A stretch of 24,598 nucleotides of DNA from Monoraphidium neglectum. Taxonomy: Eukaryota; Chlorophyta; Chlorophyceae; Sphaeropleales; Selenastraceae. Made by a program: the position numbers and the translations under genes. How positions within the stretch are numbered: position 1 is the first letter of the stretch; the number at the start of each line of letters is the position of its first letter. The DNA is taken from positions 1-24,598 of the forward strand of contig NW_014013283.1 in the NCBI RefSeq assembly GCF_000611645.1, in the 5' to 3' direction. A model generated the notes under the pieces. It worked only from the letters and a program-made list of their open reading frames with translations. It made no database searches and was not told where the DNA came from. Positions 17,911-24,598 of the stretch are shown here, piece after piece.

Positions 17911-20522
17911 TCAGTTTGGGTTCGGGAACATGGTGGGGTTGATGTGGGGGTACGCGTCGGCCCCGAAGCCGCGCAGGCAGTAGCTCGCCTTGTCCGCCTC
18001 GCCCGCGCCGGCCGGCCACAGGAGGCACATGTTGTCGGCGTCCCCCAGGTACTTGCTAAACGCGCAGAAGTAGCTGCAGTAGTGCACGCCGTGCGCGATC
18101 CAGCCCATGCTCTCGGGGCTCTGGCACATGTCGGACTGGCTGTAGACCGCCATCTTCTGCCAGGCGCGCGGCTGGGCGGGCATGTCGCTGCTGGTGAGTT
18201 GCACGAGGCCGCCGAGGCGCGCGTAGGGCCAGTAGCCGTTGGGGTTGGGGGTGGGGACCTTGAGGTTGGGGCAGGCGACGGTCTTGGGGGCGCAGGGCAT
18301 CTGGGGGGTGATGTCATACTCGTACCTGGGTGGGGAGTTGGGTGCGCAAGCAAGGAGCAGCGGGAGGGGCGGTGAGCGACGCGTGTGCGAGGGTTGAGTT
18401 CTGGTGTGGGCTGAGTTCTTGCTGCGTGGGATGGGGCGCGCTTGCCACCGGTTCACACTTGTGACCTATGCGCGCATAGGCTAGCAGCTGTGTCACGGCT
18501 GCTCAGGCCGAGATGCGGTGTGCAACAGGGCGAACCCTGGGCCCGATTTCTGATGACTGACATGACCCAAACAGACTCACTGGATGTTGCGGGCATTGAT
18601 CTTGGAGTTGAAGTAGGCAGCAAACGTGTCATCGCCCACGTTTGAGGCGGCGAATGCCACCACGGTGAGAAGCGGCGCCTGGCTCGGCAGCTGCTTGCGG
18701 CCGGCTCCCTTGCTGGTGGCGTTGCCCTGCTGCAGGTAAGCCTGCCGGGTTTAAGCAAGATGGGAGGCCGCCCAAAACATGTCAGAACATTTGGGGCATG
18801 TTGGATACACGGGCGCTCTAAGCAAGGCAGGACACAGGATGTGCAAAAACGCATGTTGTATCGCGTGCGCGCGCCCCGGCACGCTGCGACAGTCGTGCTT
18901 CAAGCGTGCCCTCTACCCTCCCACCTGCGTGCGCGCAGCCAGCAGCCCGGCCAGCGTGCCGCCCGAGGAGTGGCCGGAGAAGGTGATGTCGGTGATGGTG
19001 CCTGCGGCAAGCTGGGATTCCAAAATGCTCTGGAGGCCGCCGTCCCAAAGCTGGTGGGCGTAAGACAGGAAGCCCTTGTGGAGTAGGCCGGGGCCAAAGG
19101 CGGCGTCCTCCTGCATGTTGTAGTCGAAATCTGTGGCGGCAACGTGTGTGTGTGTGTGTGCGCGCAAAGGATGGACGTCACGACACATATTCGATGAGTA
19201 TCGCGTGCATATGATATCCACACATACCGATGCGGCCGCAACGCTGTTCTTGCAACATTGGTGCACCATGCATCGCAGGACCAGGCAGAGAGGCCCCCCG
19301 GGCCGCGCAAGCTCGTGTCCAGGCGGGCAGCGCACCCGTCATCCACTCTGCCGAAGAGGCGGTGCCGCGGATGAGGACCAGCAGATGGGCGCCTTGCTTG
19401 ACAACAGCAGCCATCGGGACCGCGGTGACTTTCAGGCCGTAGCTGCGCCACAGCAGCGGGTCATATGAGGGATGGTCATGACAATATAGGACGCGGCGTG
19501 GCAAACACACGTGAACAATGCACGTGTCGCACCCACGCGATGCCACGTAGCCCATTTGTCTTAACGGCTTTGCGCATGCGGCATGGTCACATCGGTCGCA
19601 CTACTCTGCATGCTTCTTCATGCGCACCTCCTAAGGTCGCTGGAGATGCGTGGCGTGTCAAGCAGCTCCCATCCCTTCGGCGCCACCCAGCCACTGGCCT
19701 TGCCCACGGCGCCGCAGTGGCCCCACAGCTGCAGGCGCTGCACGTGCTTGTAGAGCCAGCCGTAGGTGCCGCCCTCCTCCTGCAGCAGCTTCTTGGTGGA
19801 GAAGCTCTTGGGGAGCTGCCCCTTGGAGCGGCGGTCGGCAAGAGGCTGGGGGACGGGCTTGCCTGCGGGGCGGTCGTGTGGGCGGTTCGTCTTGAGGAGT
19901 AGAAGCGGCGTGTTTACTATGCTGTACACATGAGCACACATGCACATGACCAAACCTGAGTGTGCTGCATCTCGTGCGGCGTCTTGTGTGCATGCCCCCT
20001 TCCTTGACCCCGTGCCACCATCCACATGGGCACACCTGCTGCATCGACCGACGCCGGCATGGAGATCGCCGCTGGGTTGCAGTTCAGGGGCGGGTTGGAG
20101 ATCATGCCGCCCAGCATGTCGAAGATTGAGCACGCCATCTGGTTGTTTGGCTGTCCCATTCCGGTGCTCTCGCACAGCGCGTCCGCGCGGATGGGGAAGG
20201 GCGGCAGCGAGATCGGCAGCACCGGGCACGCCAACTGGAAAACGGTCTTGAAGAGCGACCCCAGGTCCGGCCCAGACTGCGACGCCCCTTGCGCTTCGCC
20301 GGGGCCGGCCCCGCGCAGGCCCGTGCCGGTGGTGGCGCCGGGTGCGCCGCCGAGGCTGCTGAGGCCGCTAAGGCCCGCGCTCAGCAGGTTGGCGATGAGG
20401 GGCAGCGTCTGCTCCTTGGCGGCCGCCGGCTGGGGCAGCGGCGCGAGCAGCAGCAGCAGCGCCAGCGGGAGGAGCATGGGCGCGCCGGCGGTGGCGCGCG
20501 GTTTGGAGCTGGTTGCAGTCAT
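17911..20522 (-). CDS. Secreted class 3 lipase (alpha/beta hydrolase)
   Basis: Class 3 lipases cleave ester bonds of tri- or diacylglycerols or galactolipids. Exons, in reading order, are 20522-20036, 19862-19628, 19442-19336, 19130-18925, 18741-18581 and 18325-17911. All phases match, giving 536 residues. ATG 20522 (GCCGCCATGAC) is followed by a strong hydrophobic signal (about 16-35), so the protein is probably secreted or lumenal. Family motifs appear in order: LLVLIRGT (oxyanion strand), EWMTDFDYN, HKGFLSYA, GHSSGG with nucleophile Ser331 (usual form GHSLGG), VVAFAASNVGDDTFA, and NARNIQYEYDITPQMPC with probable catalytic Asp403. The His is probably in HGVHYCSYF. The C-terminal part is Cys-rich. 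The frame stays open upstream, with in-frame ATGs at 20618 and 20744, so a longer N-terminus is possible. The third exon could instead start at 19559, adding 39 residues from a weaker AAG acceptor. Confidence 0.92.
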
Positions 20523-22679
20523 GGCGGCGGCCTTGGGGGGGATCCTGTGTTTGAAGGGGGTGGCGCGAATCGGCGAAGCGCGTGGCTGGTCAAACGCTGG
20601 CTGGTTGGGCAGCTCCATGGCGCCGACTCGTTCACGCACGGCCCGAAGCATAGCTATAGCTCTGATGCAATTCGCGTACTGTTGGTCGTTAAAGGTCATC
20701 AATGCCAGTGCGGGATGGCGGCGTGCTTGTTTGACACGGTGCATGAGTGCAGGCTCCCTGGCCGGCGGTCCAACGTGGCGGTTGCTGGCCGGGGGTCGGC
20801 TGCGTCAAGCGATGCTGCTCCCACCTGCTTGATCGGTTGAAGCACAGTTAAGTATTTGTTGCTTGAGTGTGTGCGTGTCTAGGCCGCGTGAAGGGCCAAT
20901 GGTGCCAAGGTCGATGTCGGGTCTGTACTCGCCGAGCTGTACCGTAAGGCCGGCCAACAGAAAGTGAGCATTCAATAAAACGTGAATGATCGATCCAACT
21001 TGCAGCGGCAATGACCAGAGCTTGCGAGCTTGGACCGTCAACCGACTGATTTGAACTGGCCACGCAAGCAGCTCAAGCGGGTGTGCGCTTTCCACTGTGG
21101 AAACCGTAGTTCAGAGCGTCAAAAGCTCATCATGTCATACCTGTGAGCTTTGAGTGTGTGCTGCATACGTCCCGCTCAGCACAGCTGCATCGACGGCCGC
21201 CCTACCGTCATTACCGTCACCTTTTAGACTGTGGTCGCCAGGGAACTTCCCCTTCCGATGAGCTTTGAGTGATGCCAATGCAGCCACCCCAGCAGCACTC
21301 GCATCACCATGCTGACGGTGGCATGCGGCCGGCGGCACATGCCTATGGCAACACAGCGCGCGTTGCAACACCGCCCACTCATGAGGATGTTGCTTGGAGT
21401 GCTGCTGGCTGTGTTGGCACCAGCGACGGCACCGTGGCGTTGCCCTGCAGGTCCGCAGAAATGGAAGGAAGATGTGTCCCAGTGCCGGTGCAAGGCGCTG
21501 TGTACTGGTTGTGTGTGTTCCAGGTGCATGATAGTGCTTCGGCCCTTGCCCTTGAGAAAGCCTGTCCATTGCAGCAGCAGCGAAAAGAGTGCATGCCGAC
21601 CCCCAATGGGTTGTAAAACCATGTGTCAGATGCATCAGGGTGGCGATGCCCGTGCACCCACGCGAATCTCTTCGTACGGTCAGCGCAACAATTCGTGTTT
21701 GAGATTCTGTCATTACCATCGGCCGTTTCTTGCGCGCCTTTGTCAGTGCGTCGCACCAGACCAGCAAGCGGACGCTATTTAATGATACCAAGCCACAGGT
21801 GCCGACACGTTACGGCGAGATGAAATCAAATCAGCCGCTGCAGGGTTGTGTTGATGTTTTTGGAGGGAAATCATCAAGCTTTGGTCGGGGATGGGACCTT
21901 CCTGCACCGACTGATACAATTTTGACCCCAGTGTGCATGTGCCCTGGGCTATTGGCATACCCTTCGACTTGTGTTCCCTTGATCTCTTGTGCTTAGTGCT
22001 CCGCCAAGAGACGCGCCTGCGCCATGCTTCTTACTGTACCTGGGGTCCTCTCGCATAGCGCCAGGCGATTTGCTGAACTCATCGACATCCGCCGCGACAG
22101 TCGCCAGCAACCTGTGTGCGTGGTCGCATCGGCGATGCATTGGGTTCCGCCCGGCAGCCGCTGGCTTGAATTGAGCGAGGTTCATCATCAGTAGCGCACG
22201 ATGTGTGCCGGCTGTGCCCGTGCTGTGCTACGCCGACTGCCCTCAAGCGACAAATGGCAATTTTAGACATCACAAGACGCTTATCAAAAATATTTCTATA
22301 TCATCCTGCCGCACAAGAGTTTGCCCCGACACCTTTCTTCTTTTTTCGTGTCCCCCTCGACCCCACATCGTAGCTGTGTTTGTTGTCGTCAAGGATCGGC
22401 AGCACACAGCAGCTAGTGCTCACAGACGACTGACCTGCCGCGTGCGCCCACAGCGATCTGCAGTACTGGTCACCCGCAGTGCGCTGCAACGCGTCCGCCG
22501 AGCGAGCACCCGGCCAGGCCGTGCCCACCTCCAGCTACACCATAGCGCACATACCAGGACACGCGCGGCGACGCATACGCCACGGCGCCCAGACCCAAGC
22601 CCAGCAGCCAGCGAGCAGCTGACAAGGTGTCCTGTCCGCGCCCGGGGCAGTCCTCAAAACGGCCGCCGTGCCACGGGCC
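20523..22679. other. Divergent spacer between lipase and coiled-coil/polyQ genes
   Basis: These 2.2 kb hold the two promoters and no well-supported gene. A plus-strand TGTAA at 21612-21616 hints at a transcript ending there. Two ORFs drew attention: a Cys-rich one on the plus strand (21381-21782, listed separately) and a minus-strand one (21095-20805), which I rejected. The most AT-rich stretch, with a TATATC element, is near 22285-22305. It is followed by a pyrimidine-rich tract near 22335-22365, about 320-350 bases before the next start codon. Confidence 0.4.
21381..21782 (+). CDS. Doubtful small secreted Cys-rich protein
   Basis: I do not recognise this and it may be a chance ORF. From ATG 21381 the frame is open for 133 residues. 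It starts with a signal-peptide-like segment (MRMLLGVLLAVLAPATA) and then has 15 cysteines, seven of them in residues 21-53, with metallothionein-like spacing such as CRCKALCTGCVCSRC. Against it, third-position GC is lower than in the confident exons, TGTAA lies inside the frame at 21612, and TG-rich DNA tends to encode Cys by chance. A gene ending or spliced near 21530 is also possible, because GTGCAT follows a CAG there. Confidence 0.2.
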   Translation: MRMLLGVLLAVLAPATAPWRCPAGPQKWKEDVSQCRCKALCTGCVCSRCMIVLRPLPLRKPVHCSSSEKSACRPPMGCKTMCQMHQGGDARAPTRISSYGQRNNSCLRFCHYHRPFLARLCQCVAPDQQADAI

Positions 22680-23035
22680 ATGGCGGCCCTACGCGCGGCC
22701 ATAGCCGCCCTCCAAGACAAGGTGCAACGCAAGCAGCGGCAGCTGCGCGAGCTCAGCGCCACCAACGAGCGCCTGCAGGTGCGCGCCGCATCCCTGCACC
22801 TGCTGGCTCGCGTGACCGCCGAGGCAGACGCCGCGCGCGCCGCCTTCGGCGTCGCGTGCGAGCACTCCGCCGCTGAGCGGCGCCGGCTCGAAGCGCTGCT
22901 CGAAGAGGATGGCGCGCGCTGGACCGCGGCCGTCGGCGTGGGCGCCGCCAGCCCCGGCACGGCCGCTAGCGCTGGCGGCTCCTGCATTGACGCGCTGAGT
23001 GAGGCGTCGGGGCAGCCGCCGCCGCCGCTGCAGCA

Positions 23036-23082
<47 letters not shown>

Positions 23083-24598
23083 CAGGCAGCAATTCCTGCG
23101 GAGGCAGCGCCAGTGTCACCACGAGTGGCCCTGCGTCCACCGGGCAGCTGGGGGCGGCCGCTGCGCGAGGCGACGACCTGTTGACCAGGCTGCCTCACCT
23201 GCAGCCAGGCACATGCCTCCTGCACGTCCAGGGGTGCGTGCGCCCGCGGCCGCGAGCCCCGCTTGGTCCAACACGCGACCCCCGCTCGCTTTGACACGCG
23301 CTTGGTTTGACGCGCGCGCCGCATCGCGCACTTATCCCGCGGCGCTGTGAGGGCCGGGGCTGAACGCCCGGGCTGCGCGCCTTCTGCGCAGCCGGCGCCG
23401 CGCCGCGCGCGCGGGCATCGTCCCTCCACCTGAAACCCTCTTCATCCGACCTCCCCGACCCTGCTCCCACCGGCGCGCGACCCTTTTCCCCGCCCGGCCG
23501 TAGGACGCCGCCCGAGGCGGTCGCTGATTATGCATCCATGGACGCGAACGAGGCAAAGTCGCGGTGGCGCGATCTGGTGGACGAGGCGCTCGTGATTCAG
23601 GGGGACTGCGCGTCCGAGGAACAGCTTGACGCCGCGCTGGGGCGCTGCGCGGTCAAGATGCTCAGGTCGGTCCGGCAGGGGAAGGTGGAGGGGCGACGGG
23701 GGGATCACGGCGCGCGCCGCTGCTTGGGGGTGGCGCGGCGGCGGCTGGTCGTCGGCGCCAGTGGGCACGCTTCGCCCACGCGGGCTCGCAGTGGAAGGGG
23801 GGGAAGCCATGCTCGATCCTGCCCACCAGTGGCTGCGCTGTTCTGCAGGTGTTTCCACACGTGCAATGGCACACGGTCCACGTTCTGCACAGCTACGCTT
23901 TTGCGAATGCATGCACCCACAAAACACGCGCCCACATTCGCTCACACAAGCGCGCGCACCCACATGCACACTCGTGCGCACACAGACACACACAAAAAGC
24001 CAAACAAGCACGCGCACACACACTTTCTGATCCCACCGCTCCAGGTGGAAAAACCTGCTCCTCTTGCTCAACCCGCGGGCGTTCCAGCCCCTGACCTACA
24101 CACGCTACGACGCAGACGGGGCCAGCCTGATGTTTTCCAACCAGCGGGACGCGCCGCACGACCACTGGCGGCAGGCGCTCTTCGAGGGGGCGCGCCTGAG
24201 CCGCCACCAGGTGCGCCGGGGGGGGGGGGCTGATTGTTGGGGCGGTGTGAAAATGCAGGGAACGCCAGCAGGCCGGAGCCGTGTGGGGCTGCAGGCGGCG
24301 ATAGAGCTTGCCTTTGCTCGGCGCCGCGTGCGCCGCATTCGATTGGCCGGGGCCGCAGCCGTCTTTAGCGCTCAGCCACGCTGGGGCCCTCGCACGGCCG
24401 ACACGCTCGCGTCCCAAGCTCCCAACCTCGACCCGCCCGCGCCGTGCCCCGCGCCCCACGCCCCATGCCCCTGTCTGTACCGCCGCCAGGGCCTGCTCAT
24501 TGTCGACGTGTACCGCCTGTGCGAGGAGCGCGTGAAGCAGCTGCACGCGGAGCGCGCTGACCTGGCGGCCCGCCTGCAGCGGCTCGCGGCCCCCGGGG
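22680..24598 (+). CDS. Coiled-coil, polyQ protein; possible leucine-zipper type regulator (5' part)
   Basis: I do not recognise this firmly. Exons 22680-23233, 23504-23665, 24045-24210 and 24490-24598 join in phase (2, 2, 0) into 330 codons, and the frame is open at the window edge. ATG 22680 has a good context (GGGCCATGGCGG). Residues 1-80 form a long Leu/Gln/Arg/Glu-rich coiled coil with heptad-like spacing, but no canonical bZIP basic region precedes it. A disordered stretch with about 14 glutamines follows. The part after the first intron is conserved-looking: SRWRDLVDEALV, then RWKNLLLLLNP, then HWRQALFEGARLSRHQ, and a second coiled coil (EERVKQLHAERADLAARLQ). I recall a similar W...L.Q...L..ER..L..LQ layout beside bZIP or bHLH domains in other green algae, so a transcription-related role is a guess only. 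Confidence 0.68.
23040..23081 (+). repeat. (CAG)14 coding microsatellite, polyglutamine
   Basis: Fourteen perfect CAG units in frame lie in the first exon of the coiled-coil protein, between the coiled coil and the first intron. Confidence 0.95.
23920..24025 (+). repeat. CA-rich low-complexity sequence in an intron
   Basis: Imperfect, interrupted CA/GCAC repeats fill much of the second half of the intron 23666-24044 up to its pyrimidine tract and acceptor. Confidence 0.8.

Noticed and set aside
19443..19559. Longer third lipase exon starting at 19559
   Set aside because: It keeps the frame but uses a weak AAG acceptor, leaves a 68-bp intron shorter than any other here, and adds a Cys/Arg-rich insert absent from the family. 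The GCAG acceptor at 19443 fits better.
20026..20832. Long plus-strand ORF of 268 residues opposite lipase exon 1
   Set aside because: It is antisense to the signal peptide and first exon of the lipase, a well-supported family member.
20805..21095. Minus-strand ORF of 96 residues, protein-like in places (LLNAHFLLAGLTVQLGEYRP)
   Set aside because: Third-position GC is far below that of the confident exons, there is no recognised family, and it sits in the lipase upstream region. No splice path joining it to the lipase frame was convincing.

Overview
The window looks like nuclear DNA of a green alga (Chlorophyta; Trebouxiophyceae or Chlorophyceae, which I cannot separate here). It is GC-rich. 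Its genes are split by many GT-AG introns, coding exons have strongly GC-biased third positions, CAG/polyglutamine tracts recur, and downstream of several genes lies the pentamer TGTAA, the usual chlorophyte poly(A) signal. The protein families fit too: an expansin, a plant/fungal-type ferric reductase, a plant-like MPP6 and a secreted class 3 lipase. I see no bacterial operons, CRISPR arrays, tRNA or rRNA genes, or transposons.

Layout, left to right. (1) 33-1815 (+): the 3' part of a gene for a coiled-coil protein with a long disordered tail. (2) 3509-5874 (+): a seven-exon, secreted, single-domain expansin. (3) 5875-8175: a long gene-poor stretch. (4) 8176-12677 (+): an eight-exon ferric reductase/NADPH-oxidase-family flavocytochrome, with a 208-base assembly gap inside one intron. 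(5) 13335-14370 (-): a two-exon MPP6-like nuclear exosome cofactor, convergent with the reductase. (6) 15398-16952 (+): a four-exon small membrane protein of unknown function, possibly plastid-targeted. (7) 17911-20522 (-): a six-exon secreted class 3 lipase, convergent with gene 6. (8) 20523-22679: a gene-poor divergent spacer with one doubtful Cys-rich ORF. (9) 22680-24598 (+): the 5' part of a gene for a coiled-coil, polyQ protein that runs off the end.

I reconstructed the exons by hand. In every multi-exon gene the reading phases match across each junction, which is the main support for the models. The genes do not form an obvious pathway. Three (expansin, ferric reductase, lipase) act at the cell surface or outside the cell, but this may be chance in a eukaryotic genome. 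I did not find a convincing new multi-gene system. The points most worth a second look are the D1-only expansin with an aromatic tail, the reductase whose NADPH domain is interrupted by two membrane segments and a Cys-bearing loop, the MPP6 with a doubled FMQR motif around a polyQ tract, and two or three unrecognised algal proteins.
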